A stretch of 64,000 nucleotides of DNA. Origin: Tricholoma matsutake. Lineage: Eukaryota; Basidiomycota; Agaricomycetes; Agaricales; Tricholomataceae. Location of the stretch: the NCBI GenBank assembly GCA_026075535.2, contig AP026542.1, positions 8,246,001 to 8,310,000 on the forward strand, read 5' to 3'. Made by a program: the position numbers and the translations under genes. The notes under the pieces were generated by a model, which saw nothing but the letters and a program-made list of their open reading frames with translations, did not search any database and was not told the DNA's origin. The stretch's first letter is position 1. Every line of letters begins with the position of its first letter. This document shows positions 9,581 through 19,429 of the stretch, in pieces.

Positions 9581-10006
9581 TGTAAGGGGACTAGGGGGGT
9601 GCCCTGTGTGTTTCTCCTATTTTTTATGTTTGTTCTATATTTTTCCTCACTTCATTTCCTTCTATTCTTCATTTTCTATGATTTTTCCGGATTTTATTAC
9701 TAATTTTCCCTTTCTGTCATGTTTGTGCATGTTGACAGTTTTATATTTAGAGGCAGAGCACCACTTCTGACATCTACCCCTTGGTATGATGTCATTTGGC
9801 GGCCTTGATCTGCCTATCTCTGCCTTTTCTATTTTTGGGTTATTATTTGATTTTTGTCATCTTCACATATACTGGGCATCAGCAAAGGGATCCTTAGAGT
9901 TTTCTCTTTGGATTTCCCTTTGCTAGGTGCGTCCCCAATCCCTGTACTATGTAGTATAATTTTAACTTCAGATTTCCCTTTGCTAGAGGCTGAGGTTGCC
10001 CTTATA
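9581..10006 (+). repeat. 3' LTR of Gypsy-1
   Basis: 426 bp, same length and ends as the 5' copy at 1392. Differences, for example CATTCGG versus CATTTGG and GTCGTC versus GTCATC, are mostly CpG transitions. Followed by the second GTTTC duplication at 10007-10011. Confidence 0.92.
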
Positions 10007-10011
10007 GTTTC

Positions 10012-10235
10012 ATGCATCTCTGACTTCCTGTGACATACTATCTGATGTCTAATGAAGACTGCTCCTTTTCCTACTATATGAGTAGTACCTGTGGCTGTTT
10101 GAACCAAGGTAGAGTCCTTTCTCGGTAAAGGCTCATAAGAAGTGAAATCTTTCATTTCACCAGTGAAGTGCTTTGATGCGCCTGAATCCATGATCCAGTC
10201 TACACCTTTCTTACAATTTCTGTTTGCACACATAA
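10012..10235 (-). pseudogene. Copia protease segment
   Basis: Minus-strand continuation of the Copia element. WIMDSGASKHFTG is the retropepsin active site (D-S-G). It runs on into HQIVCHRKSEMHET, which joins directly with the segment at 1386 once Gypsy-1 and one GTTTC are removed. The right side is cut by TIR element B within VLIMCANRNC. Confidence 0.85.
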
Positions 10236-10479
10236 TGAGTACTTTACACTCCCCCACCTATTCTGGTTGGATTCCGGTTCGTCTGGCCAGAATTTCCAGA
10301 ATTTCTGGAATCCAGTGGAATTTTTTTTGTATGTAGTTTTCCCTATGCAGCACAATTCTGGTCGGAATAAGGATCCAATTTACAGCCAGAATCCCCGGAA
10401 TCTGACTGGACTCATCACAACCGGAATAACAGGAATAACCGGACTAACCAGAATAACTGGAATGCATGTGCTTTCCCAA

Positions 10480-10575
10480 ATAAAAGTTTGACACACGTCA
10501 AGAATTGAACACTCAACCTTGGGTCTGCATACATAACAGCACACTTAACCACTGAGCTACCAAGCAATTATTCTT
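10480..10575 (-). repeat. tRNA-like segment, left end of element B
   Basis: On the minus strand GGTAGCTCAGTGGTTAAG (A box/D arm) is followed by GGTTGAGTGTTCAATTCT (B box). No complete acceptor stem. Outward-facing, as in element A. Confidence 0.55.
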
Positions 10576-10837
10576 GGGTATACATTTAATACTTTTATTA
10601 CCCAACCAAGGTACGTAGTTAATCACAGCCATTAACGGAATAATTAATAAGTATGCATACACATGGCACGTGCCACATGACTGCCAGCTCACAACCACCA
10701 CCACCACTGTTGCCAACACCGCCTCCTCCTCCTCTCCACTCTACCACCACCACTGCGTGCGTACCCACCACCACTGTTCCCATGCCAAATGCCACCATCA
10801 CCACCACCTTCAAACGAGCCGACTGGACGGAATGCGG

Positions 10838-10937
10838 GCCCAAACGATGCAGATCGCGTCATTTGGGCCCTATGTGAGTTTTTTTCATTTGCTTTTTGTT
10901 TTTATAAACTAACTAATTGTAATTTATTGCTTTTTAG
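10838..10937 (+). repeat. Intron-like unit of element B
   Basis: GGGCCCAAACGATGC palindrome, then GTGAGT, a T-rich stretch, ACTAACTAA, and TTTTTAG before GTTGTATAC. One copy of the unit that is triplicated in element A. Confidence 0.65.
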
Positions 10938-11249
10938 GTTGTATACTACTGGGGACGACCTGCCACGATGAAAAACGTGCAACCCACGCCCATGCCCACC
11001 CAATCCCCTCCTCCCCATTCAAATGGGATGTGAGGCTGTTGACATGGGCTAGGAGGGTGCAGAGGGATGCCAGGAGACCCCAGAAGGGGGGTACCTGCCT
11101 AGTAAGCACCCACCAACTTCTGTACTCATGCCATGTTGCACTGATGCGCCCAACCTCCCCCCCCCCCCCCCAAAAAAAAAAAGAAAAAAACAGAAATCCA
11201 GACAGGGGACAACAGCGACAAATGATGACAAGCCACCCACCCCCAGCCT

Positions 11250-11665
11250 CACGAGCAACTGCTCGTGGGGTGGAACGTGGGTGGAACGGTGCCCAGGTGC
11301 AGGGATAGGAGACAACAATGCACCACCTGCCCCCAGCCTCACGAGCAACTGCTTGTGGGGTGGATTGTGGGTGGAAGGACAGACAACGGCGGGGTCGCAT
11401 CCCCTCCCCCTCCCCCGCACTTTGTGTGGGGAGGGATTTTTTTTGTACTTTTAATTATTTATTAGTATTGTGCCCCCCCTCCCCCATTTTGCATGGGGGA
11501 GGGATTTTTTTCTTCATGTTTTTACCTCCCCCCTCACGTTCAGTGCAAGGGGTTAGCTTTTTATGTATATAAATAAAACTCCCTCTCGCATCTTGTGAGA
11601 GGGAGGATTTTTTGTTTATCTATGTAATCACAATCATCCCCACTCCCTTGCATTCAATGTGAGGG
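11250..11665 (+). repeat. Hairpin array of element B
   Basis: Two GAGC hairpins (11250-11267, 11340-11357) are followed by C/G-tract hairpins at about 11410-11435, 11477-11503 (CCCTCCCCCAT/ATGGGGGAGGG), 11528-11552, 11581-11603 (CCCTCTCGCA/TGTGAGAGGG) and 11645-11665. The order is the same as in element A, but stem sequences differ with pairing largely kept, partly through G-U type wobble. Confidence 0.72.
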
Positions 11666-11756
11666 GTGTGGTTAATTAAAAAAATTTGATCTTTCACTAC
11701 TCCGAAAAAAATTAGAGTGTCATGAATAAACATTATATTACTATCTAATAGTTCTC

Positions 11757-11850
11757 CTGTGGCTCAACTGGTTAAGCACACATGTTTGGTTTGTCATGTG
11801 ATCACTCTAATCAAGATGTCTTGAGTTCAATCCTTACTCTGCACAAATAT
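11757..11850 (+). repeat. tRNA-like segment, right end of element B
   Basis: GTGGCTCAACTGGTTAAGC (A-box-like) and GTCTTGAGTTCAATCC (B-box-like), closely related to 7900-7990. Likely a tRNA-derived module shared by the family. Confidence 0.58.
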
Positions 11851-11990
11851 ATTTTGTAGGCACTTTGACAACTTAAGACTTGAAATTTGACTATCCATTA
11901 GGGTATATACTCTAAGTTGAGGATCTGGAGTAACCAGAATCTGGTTGGAATAACTGGAATAGGTGGGGGAGGGTAAATTACAGCACATAA

Positions 11991-13336
11991 CACATATATT
12001 AAGATCTAAATAGTTCCATGATACATTTAATAGCGGTAAGATTTCACATGAAAAGTTTGCTGTAATCATTGGAATATTAATCTTTGTGCTTGCAGCAGGG
12101 AAAAGGACTGACCTGTCATCATATCCACCTGTTTCAAGCAGTTCATCAATGAGCATCTTGTTGACAGCCTTCCACACTTCTTCATCAGAAACCGGAGGCT
12201 CTGATCCAAGGGAGACAGTATCATCTTTGACCTCCACAATCCTAGGTTCTTCTGGTTCTTCCGGTTTGATCCTCCTTCTCTTACCTTCTCACACTGTCAG
12301 GTGCTCTTCCAGCAGTCGCAGATTTTTGATGCTGCATGGAAGTTGCATTTGCTCAAGGGTGTCTCAAGCTTGCTGATATTCAGTGTAAACTGAATGAGAG
12401 GTAGAGGCCACACCAGTATATGCCTGTGCAGGTGGTCAGCGGCAAGGGTCCCTTGTGGGAGTGTGGTCATGCTGTTCAATGCGCTGAATGAGCGGCATCG
12501 GCGGTATGATGGTGCCATTACCATTTATGGTGGTAAAGGCACTGGGTATGCTTCTCTTTGGGCTTATCCTCCTTAGTCTTTTTGTTCCCACATCATCCAC
12601 GCTTTTGTGATGACTCTCCATTGTTGTCTTTCCCTTCTTTGGGCTGCCATTTGAGGTTTCCCCCTTTGCGCTTGACAGTGGAAAGTTTATTTGCCTGAGG
12701 CAGGCTGATGGGCTTTCCAACTGCCATGTGCCTAGAGGCTTCAGTGACAATGGAGTCCTTGACATGTTTGAATGTCAAGGCACTAGTAGCAGTTGTGTTA
12801 CGGACTGTGGCGGATAATGAATCATACTCGCGCGGCATTGCAGCAAGTAGGATCATCGCCTGTACTAGTTCAGGGATGGCAACATTGGCAGCCATGAGGC
12901 GCTCAAACTTGTCAGCCATTTTAGTGATCTCTGGCGCTGGGTTCGCAGCCAGGATTTTGATTGCTATTGCAGACCTAAAGTCCACAAAGACTTGGGAGGG
13001 GCCATCGACACCATAATCGGTGCAAATGAGGTCCCACACCTCCTCAGCAGTGTCCTTGGTGTTGGCACGCTGCCAAATGGAGGGGGCCAGGTGGAGCACT
13101 AGGCTACCAATTGCCTGGTCATTTTTGTTGCTCCAGGTCTGGAGCTTGGCAGTAGCATCCGCTATGAGAGTAGCATTTGTTGCCATCAAAGGAGGTGCTG
13201 GAGGTGGTTTGACTTCCACCCCGCTAGTTATCTGCCATAGGCCTTGAGACCTGAGCCACACCTTCATTGAGTTGGCCCATTGAATGTAATTTGATCCATT
13301 GAAAGTTTGTATGAGTTTCTCAAGAGTTGAAGACAT
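11991..13336 (-). pseudogene. Copia gag
   Basis: The clear gag frame starts at MSSTLEKLIQTFNGSNYIQW (13336) and runs to 12593. It shows the UBN2/retrotransposon-gag pattern (NYIQWANSMKVWLRSQGLW, NKNDQAIGSLVLHLAPSIW, LICTDYGVDGPSQVF). Past 12593 the frame shifts, and 12500-11991 is a degraded acidic and basic linker without a recognisable CCHC knuckle. It forms the virus-like-particle coat in intact Copia elements. The LTR and PBS lie immediately upstream (13571-13859); the distal end is cut by TIR element B. Confidence 0.82.
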
Positions 13337-13570
13337 GATCTTTGATAGCAGCTGGTAAAAGTGCTCAATCAGTCTTTTTACTCAATAAAACATGTTTTAA
13401 TGATCTCAGGAAAAAGCACTCCTTCAGAGTGTGTAACCCTAGTCAACCTAGGTTTTAAGTGAAGCTCACAGGGAGCACAATGCAGCTCAAGAAGAGTGCA
13501 AGGTTATAATTTGGAGACTATGATGTCAATGTTGTTTGCAGCCAGTTAAGGCGCATTCGCAACGTGCCCA

Positions 13571-13585
13571 GCAGGGCCCATAACC
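13571..13585 (-). other. Copia primer-binding site (initiator tRNA anticodon type)
   Basis: The minus strand reads GGTTATGGGCCCTGC directly after the LTR. It is complementary to the anticodon stem-loop of initiator tRNA-Met (GGGCCCAUAACC), the half-tRNA priming known for Drosophila copia. A second instance is at 37795. Confidence 0.7.
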
Positions 13586-13859
13586 TGTTGGAGCAGACTA
13601 TATATGCTGCACAGCAGAAGAGACAACAAGTTCCTTACAACCTACTTGGGGTTTAGTAAGACTTACAGCTAGGGTTAGCAGAGGTAAGAACACTGTATTC
13701 CTAGTATGGTACAGGTTCTCCTTATATACATAAATATAAGGCAGTCACATGACTCAGGAATGTGTTCACCACATGTATGCACAGTAAGTGCAGTAACATG
13801 TGTATGCTGCATGTATTGCCTCATGTATACAGCATGCATCATGGGGATTAATTTCAACA
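13586..13859 (-). repeat. 5' LTR of the Copia element
   Basis: 274 bp with perfect TGTTG...CAACA ends and a TATA stretch (TATTTATGTATATAAG on the minus strand, about 13721-13736). The matching 3' LTR should lie left of position 1. Confidence 0.82.
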
Positions 13860-13899
13860 GTTTGTGTTGAAAATTATGGTTTCAGTAGCGTGACTGAAA

Positions 13900-14130
13900 A
13901 TAAATATTTTGGGTGGACCAAAACCAGGCTCCTAAAACCAGCTCTCTCAAGAAGTGGGTGTAATCCAAGTACAATATTTTATGGGATGAGAAAAAAAACC
14001 TCCAAACACTGAACCACAACCCACAACTACAGAGAGGCTTGGCAAATCAGCAAGAGAAAACCCAATTCTAGGGTCAGGAATACTTGAACTTTCATCAATA
14101 TAATCTGTATATTTGACTCTATTTTTTTTG
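13900..14130 (-). repeat. Dispersed repeat R1, copy 1 (coding-like)
   Basis: Shares about 200 bp with 47290-47510. The minus strand keeps a conserved peptide ending DPRIGFSLADLP in both copies, so it is probably the end of a multicopy gene or element protein. I do not recognise the family. Confidence 0.5.
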
Positions 14131-14234
14131 ACAGCTGCCATATCCAATGTTTTTCATTTGCCACCTTCAATGAACTTGGACTATCAAAGAGATACATGAT
14201 CTTGTGGAAAGAAAACTGAGTAAACAACCTTGCT

Positions 14235-15050
14235 GGTTCCAGATAAAATTGCACTTGCCATTTATGAGAAGAAGGATGTCATTGGGACTGCTGCTACCGG
14301 CTTGGGGAAAACTCTGTCTTTCTGGATTGCCCTACTGATGGTTAGAGAATGGCAGGGGTAACCCTGGCCTGGGGGTATTTTGAGGCTACCCTTACCCTCC
14401 AAAACCCTTTACCCCTCACAAGAGTCAAGGTTTTGAGGGGTATGGGTAAGGGTATGGAGGGGTATGGAGCATATACAATACCCACAAGATGGTATCATCA
14501 GATGAGTGACTAAAATCACTTATTATCGATTGAGTCAAAGACATGAACATCTGGCCATTTTCATGGCTGTATAAAAGTGCTACAACACATTTTCAGGTAA
14601 TAACTATGCAGAACTTGGAAATCCTGTGATGTCAAAACATCAATACATAGAAATGCAATGTATACTCTGCTGAATTTGAGTACAAGCTGTGTAGAAGTCT
14701 TTTGTTGATGGTATTTGATGCAAATTTGCTTATTATATGCCCCCCATCCAGAGATTTTACCTACCCTGGGACTCCTCACAAGGGTAAGGGTTGGCTGAGG
14801 GTACAAACACTGTACCCTCACCCCTACCCTCATCTACCCTTGACAAATTCCCCCAGGGTTTTGCATACCCCTGCCATTCACTACTGATGGTCTTGGAGGA
14901 TGGCAAGGTGTTAAGTTCTGAACTTGAACAGATTAAGATGTCAGATTTCCAGTCGGACCTGGTCAATAGCTGTCGAAGGGTAAAAGGAGGGCAGAACAGG
15001 AAAGGGAATCTGGAGCAGAGTCCACTTGGTGTGACATACCAAGTGTAAGG
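14235..15050 (+). pseudogene. Helicase relic with Walker A motif, split by a MITE
   Basis: Around 14225-14342 the plus strand reads CWFQIK...ALAIYEKKDVIG, then TAATGLGKTLSFWIALLM. This resembles motif I (AxxGxGKT) and its flanks in RecQ/DEAD-box-like helicases that are common as relics in mushroom genomes. After the MITE at 14343-14883 the frame continues as VLEDGKVLSSELEQIK, then degenerates. No other helicase motif is visible. The flanking bases rejoin exactly at the duplicated target CTGATGGT. Confidence 0.5.
14343..14883. mobile_element. hAT-type MITE (541 bp)
   Basis: The ends TAGAGAATGGCAGGGGTA and the complement of TAGTGAATGGCAGGGGTA form 18-bp inverted repeats with one mismatch, and fit the hAT end consensus YARNG. 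Perfect 8-bp target duplications CTGATGGT lie at 14335-14342 and 14884-14891. The subterminal parts are rich in TACCC/GGGTA runs. No coding capacity. Confidence 0.88.
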
Positions 15051-15368
15051 GGACAGAAAGGACTTGGCTTCAACTTGTAAGATTCTCCTTGTCAAGTGTT
15101 CTAATTTTGAGACAAGGGTAAGGAGAGAGATATAAGTTCCGGAGGTTTTCTGGGGAGAACAAGGTAAAGGTTGAGGCAGACTTAGGAGAGGAATTTGGGG
15201 GGTTAACTTGGTTGATTTACAAACTGCCTAATACAAGACAAAAGTAGCTAGCTTAAATATTAAGGATCAGAGGAGATCAGAGTTTCTGAGGCTGTGATAA
15301 TTTGCAAACTGGCTTCCCAAGGCAATGACCTGAAACTGTTTTGTTGAATTGGAAATAAGGGAATTTCA
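15051..15368. other. Unassigned spacer
   Basis: No protein, RNA or repeat that I can support. Confidence 0.4.
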
Positions 15369-15690
15369 TGTTGCAGTGGCAAGACTGCACAGTGGTAGTG
15401 TACACTTAACTTACTATACTTACCTGGTTGCTTAGGTTAGTGTGCTAGTAACTAGGGTTAGAGGGCATAGAACTCTCTGTATTGCTGCTACAATTACAGG
15501 GGGTTTATATATGCCTGTAGCTATATGGTCACATGCTCAGAGGTACGAGTACCAGAGGCCATGAGGAGGCCATGATGTGTGAGTATCTGCATGGAACACA
15601 AGTCAGCAGCCATGTAGGTGCATGGACTGTGTCCATGAGGCAGGTCACATGCCATTATAGGCAGACTGGTGATGTGGATGAATTTCAACA
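15369..15690 (-). repeat. Copia-like solo LTR
   Basis: 322 bp bounded by TGTTG and CAACA. The right half resembles the Copia LTR at 13586-13859 (TATA stretch, GATGAATTTCAACA end). No PBS or coding region adjoins it, and I see no target duplication, partly because a Gypsy LTR begins 9 bp away. Confidence 0.5.
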
Positions 15691-15698
15691 CCCCCCAC

Positions 15699-16927
15699 TG
15701 TAAGAGGACTAGGGGGTGCCCCATGTGTTTCTCCTATTTTTTATGTTTGTCCTATATTTTTCCTCACTTCATTTCCTCCTATTCTTTATTTTCTATGATT
15801 TTTCCTTATTTTATTACTAATTTCCCTCTCTATCACATTTGTGCATGTTGACAGCTTTATATTTAGAGGCGGAGTACCCTTTCCAACATCCACCCCTTGG
15901 TGTGATGTCATTCAGCAGCCTTGATCTGCCTATCTCTGTTAAGGGCAGAGCCTCAACTATTTGATCTAGTCGATGTCGTCCAACAATGTGCTTCCTCATT
16001 GAGTCATTTGGTACTAGTCTTACTCAGAGCGTCCAACATAAGATGATAGTACACCTCTAGCAGGGCTTCTGCATAGAGTCATCTGGGTTCATGCACTAAG
16101 GGGCTTCCTTAGTGGTTTCAAGTGAGTTCATGTACTAAGGGGATTCCTTAGTAGTTTCGAATGAGCTTGCAAGTTAAGGCTGTGGATTGCCTAGATCTAA
16201 ACTAAGGACATCCCTACTATGAGTCGCAGTACTTATACTAGTAGGAAGGTCCTTATCATCCAATTGGAAAGGTAGATGTGTATCAGGTATGAATAGAAAC
16301 AGTAAGCCTCATGCCTTGCATGAGGTGTCCGATGTCATGGAGTGCTGCAGCGCAGCATGTCAGGGAACAATAAGAGATAAGCCTCATGCCTAGCATGAGG
16401 CATCCGATGTCAAGGATCCGATGTCAAGGACATGCTGCCCCGCAGCATGTCAATTGTGAGTGTCCAACATCACAGACCTCATGTCAAAGGGCTGTGGTAT
16501 CACAGCATGTGTGGGAATGGGTTTGGGTGCATGGAGTCACCATGCATCAAGGGTGCCTTCCACGAGAAGGGGATAGAATGCATGTTGTCGGCATGTGTCG
16601 TGTGTGTGTCTGGTGTCAAGGGCATGCTCTAAGCATGAATCAGGAGTGCCTCCTGTCTGGAGGGGGTCGTCAGGTACATCAGGTCGGTTGGGTTCCATGA
16701 GTTACAAGGAAAATTGTAACAATCTCCACCTTTTCTATTTTAGGCTATTATTTGATTTTTGCAATCTTCACATATACTGGGCATTGGCAAAGGGGTCCTT
16801 AGAGTTTTCTCTTTGGATTTCCCTTTGCTATGTGTGCCTCCACTCCCCGTAATATGTACCATAATTTTAACTTTGGATTTCCCTTTGCTAGTCCACTAAT
16901 TAAGTGGCTTCTAAGGTTGCCCTTATA
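15699..16927 (+). repeat. Old Gypsy solo LTR, split by another solo LTR
   Basis: Begins TGTAAGAGGAC and ends GTTGCCCTTATA, matching the Gypsy-1/2 LTRs along its length but diverged, including an extra CCACTAATTAAGTGG palindrome near the end. Interrupted at 15937-16721. No flanking duplication is visible, so it may be recombined or truncated. Confidence 0.8.
15937..16721 (+). repeat. Solo LTR nested in the Gypsy LTR
   Basis: 785 bp with ends TGTTA...TAACA and perfect 5-bp duplications ATCTC at 15932-15936 and 16722-16726. The undisturbed Gypsy LTRs have a single ATCTC at this point. Internally it contains repeated palindromes of the kind GCCTCATGC-CTA-GCATGAGGC and several GATGTCA repeats. 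Parent family unknown. Confidence 0.82.
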
Positions 16928-17071
16928 TGATGGGCAAATCAATGCATACAAAGTCACCCTTGATGTGGATGGCTAGCCACTACTCAACAGCTCACATCAC
17001 AACCCCCTTTGTTTTTCTGTCAGAGGCAAGAGAGTCCCCATAAGATATTGTGCCTCAACTGCCATTACTAC

Positions 17072-17854
17072 CTAATGAGAATTCAAAACTTTGAAGACTC
17101 TAGAAACAAGTGTCATCCTGAAAGTGGGATCAGTGATGTCCTGTCTAACCACCCAGGGATAGTGGCCACTGCTTGGTGGTGACTCATCCATGTATGTTGA
17201 ATGGCTTTGCTGGAAAAGCTTGATGATTTTTGGGAAGAAGTGAGTGTTGATGATTTCATGCTTTCCAGAGGGCAGATGTTGATGCTGAATCCTCCAGCAG
17301 AGGAGGTCTAGTTGCTGGTTGATTTGAGTGGTTGCAGGCCAGTCACTGGAGAGATAATGAGCCAATGTTGTAAGTAATGAGTCTTGGTCTGGGAATCCAT
17401 AGACATATCCTGCCCACACTACACAGTGCAAGGCCTTGTGAATCTCATGGGCAAGGCACTTGCACTCAGGGAATTGGGTCAACTGTTGATTAGCAGCCCA
17501 ACTCTGCACTTGGTTACAAGGGCCCCTGGTGTAAGCATGCAGCTGGGAGACCTGGACCCAGTAGTTAAATACCCAAAGAGGAAAGGATATTGATACAGCT
17601 GAATTCAAGGGTGGTAAATGTATAGATAATGGACTTGAATCTCTGCTGATCAGGAACATGGGCAAACTTGTGCTGGAATAAATCAAGCACTGCAGACAAT
17701 GGGATAGGAATTTTTGCAGGGAATCAATGTTTTCCAGGTTGATGGAGATCAGTTGCACCTTTGACCAGAAGTCTTCAATGATGATATACTTGACACTGAA
17801 GAGATTATCAAATTGCCCTGGAAGCTTGAAGGAAAGACAATTGGATATTGGCAA
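17072..17854 (-). pseudogene. Uncharacterised relic ORF, resembles a mushroom TE-associated protein
   Basis: A 260-residue open frame. The stretches PLWVFNYWVQVSQLHAYTRGP, LHCVVWAGYVYGFPDQDSLL and INTHFFPKIIKL resemble, from memory, the segment upstream of a Ulp1-like (C48) protease domain in repetitive Agaricomycete proteins. No catalytic His/Cys is present in this fragment. No start context or introns can be assigned. It could be the surviving exon of a larger transposon gene. Confidence 0.35.
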
Positions 17855-18883
17855 GTTGGGATATGGTAGCAGAAAGCTGTAGAGACAGAGAGGGATGTGG
17901 TACTATCCATAAGAGAATGGTTGGTTGAATCTTTGGGAGGGACCTCAACAAATCAAAGGTATATAAGAAGATGTTCTTGAACAGTACAACTTCTCAAGAA
18001 CCAGATAGTATTTTCTTTGAGTCCACTGGAGAAGGTAACCTGATGCACCATCATTAGAGCCTCACACTGATGACTCTGGCTGTCACTCAGTTATGAGGAC
18101 AACACAAAACTGACAACCAACTAGATGAAGGTTAGTGCTGAGGGAGAGGTGCTAGTTCATTTAGATGGCCTCAAAATGCCCTTGGTGTGCAACATGACTA
18201 TCATAGAGTACTTAGATAATAAATGCAATGGTGTGCTATCAATTGTGAAACCGTGCAATTGAGTGCAAAGAAGTGTGTATCTGATCATGGTTCCAAGACT
18301 ATATGTGATAACCAACAATGGTTTGGTCAGACTAGACATGATCACAACTATGCACAGTTAACAAGAACAAGTAAAAGATATAGATTGAGTTGGATACCCA
18401 GAATTGCAACAAGGGAAGTTAAGTGTGGTGTCTTCAGAGGGTTGGCTATATTGGACTAGTGAACTCTTTTTTTAAAGTAAAAATGTTGTGACTTTTATAC
18501 TACAAAGAGTGCACAAATATGGAAAGTCCAAAGAATGGGACATAAGTACAATAAGAAAGAGTAGAAAAAGATAATTAAATATATATGGTCAAGCATGAGG
18601 TACTGGTTTTTGAGTGGAAAGAAACAGCAAATTATTGAGTGATAGCAATCACATCTAGTATATCGTGTGCTGAACACAGCCGGAAATGGGGAGGGCTTGA
18701 TTAGGCTAAGGGCATGCCAATATGTTGTAACTCCTTTGGTATTTCAATGGCATGGGGGCAGAGTGCTGGTGAATCACATGGACTGGATGCACAGTAGTGT
18801 TGCTGCATCTGGCTTGGACCTTTTTTGTATTTTGGAAATAACTGGACACCATGTGCTCTGATTGCTTAGTGTTGAAAAAGACC
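17855..18883. other. Unassigned A/T-rich region
   Basis: Only short open frames without family resemblance. No RNA gene or repeat that I can support. Confidence 0.4.
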
Positions 18884-19073
18884 CATCTACATCTGAGGTC
18901 ATGGATCTACACAAATATATTCAGAATTTTAGAAAGTTTATTGGAATTGATATTGCCAGAGACTCATTTTTTCTTTTTCAGCTTGAAAAATGAGTCTCTG
19001 GCAATATCAATTCCAATAAACTTTCTAAAATTCTGAATATATTTGTGTAGATCCACAACCTCAGATGTAGATG
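18884..19073. repeat. Near-perfect 88-bp inverted repeat
   Basis: Left arm 18884-18971 and right arm 18986-19073 are complementary at 86 of 88 positions, around a 14-nt spacer. Transcribed from either strand it would form one long hairpin. No target duplication was noted at its edges. It lies directly beside the LTR-like fragment at 19080. Confidence 0.92.
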
Positions 19074-19079
19074 TTGAGA

Positions 19080-19378
19080 TGTACACCGGGAATGGGTATC
19101 ATCATATCCGATGATATGGTCATTGATCCCATCACCGACATCCCATTATGGTGTGTCGGCATTCCAATCATCCCTTGATGGCATGTTGGCTATTAGTAAC
19201 AAGTCTTTTGGAATGTTCCCTTTATACTCACTCTTTGCTGGTTACCTTTATGACTTCTAGTATATATACCCTACAATATTAGTTAGACACCTCAGTCAAT
19301 TATACATCAACTGAGGTGAGTAACACTCCATAGAACCTTATATACTAGATTACTAATAGTACCATAGTCTATTATTAT
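19080..19378 (+). repeat. Copia-like LTR fragment
   Basis: Starts TGTACACC. It shares TCAATTATACATC-ACTGAG and TCTATTATTATCTAGG with the Copia LTR end at 37744-37780, and a CTCAGT/ACTGAG stem with 40815-40850. The right side is truncated by the Helitron end. Confidence 0.5.
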
Positions 19379-19429
19379 CTAGGTACAAGTGCTGGCGGCT
19401 GCGCCGCGTTTCTCAGGAGAAGAAGTTAT

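Larger units (their letters stand above)
1392..10006 (+). mobile_element. Gypsy-1, Ty3/Gypsy chromovirus (decayed, nested)
   Basis: A complete but dead LTR retrotransposon on the plus strand. It has two 426-bp LTRs (1392-1817 and 9581-10006) that start TGTAAGGG and end CCCTTATA. Perfect 5-bp target duplications GTTTC lie at 1387-1391 and 10007-10011, so it inserted into the Copia pol gene. Order inside is gag, protease, RT, RNase H, integrase, chromodomain. By eye the LTRs differ at about nine positions, mostly transitions, so this copy is older than Gypsy-2 (21181-27219), which belongs to the same family. TIR element A (5868-8446) splits its pol gene. Confidence 0.93.
10236..11982. mobile_element. 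TIR element B, non-autonomous, inside Copia gag/protease
   Basis: Relative of element A. The left end has TTTACACTCCCCCACCTATTC (about 10243-10263); the right end has the complement of TTTACCCTCCCCCACCTATTC (about 11956-11977). Flanks ACACATAA (10228-10235) and GCACATAA (11983-11990) suggest an 8-bp target duplication with one mismatch. Subterminal repeats are of the type CCGGAATAAC and TTCCAGTTATTCC. Inside are a minus tRNA-like segment (about 10480-10575), one intron-like unit, two GAGC hairpins, five C/G-tract hairpins and a plus tRNA-like segment (11757-11850). No transposase. Exact ends are uncertain by a few bases. Confidence 0.78.

Noticed and set aside
10653..11572. Cys/Pro/His-rich ORFs in element B
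   Set aside because: Low-complexity CAC and C/G tracts; the hairpin arrays explain the base pattern.
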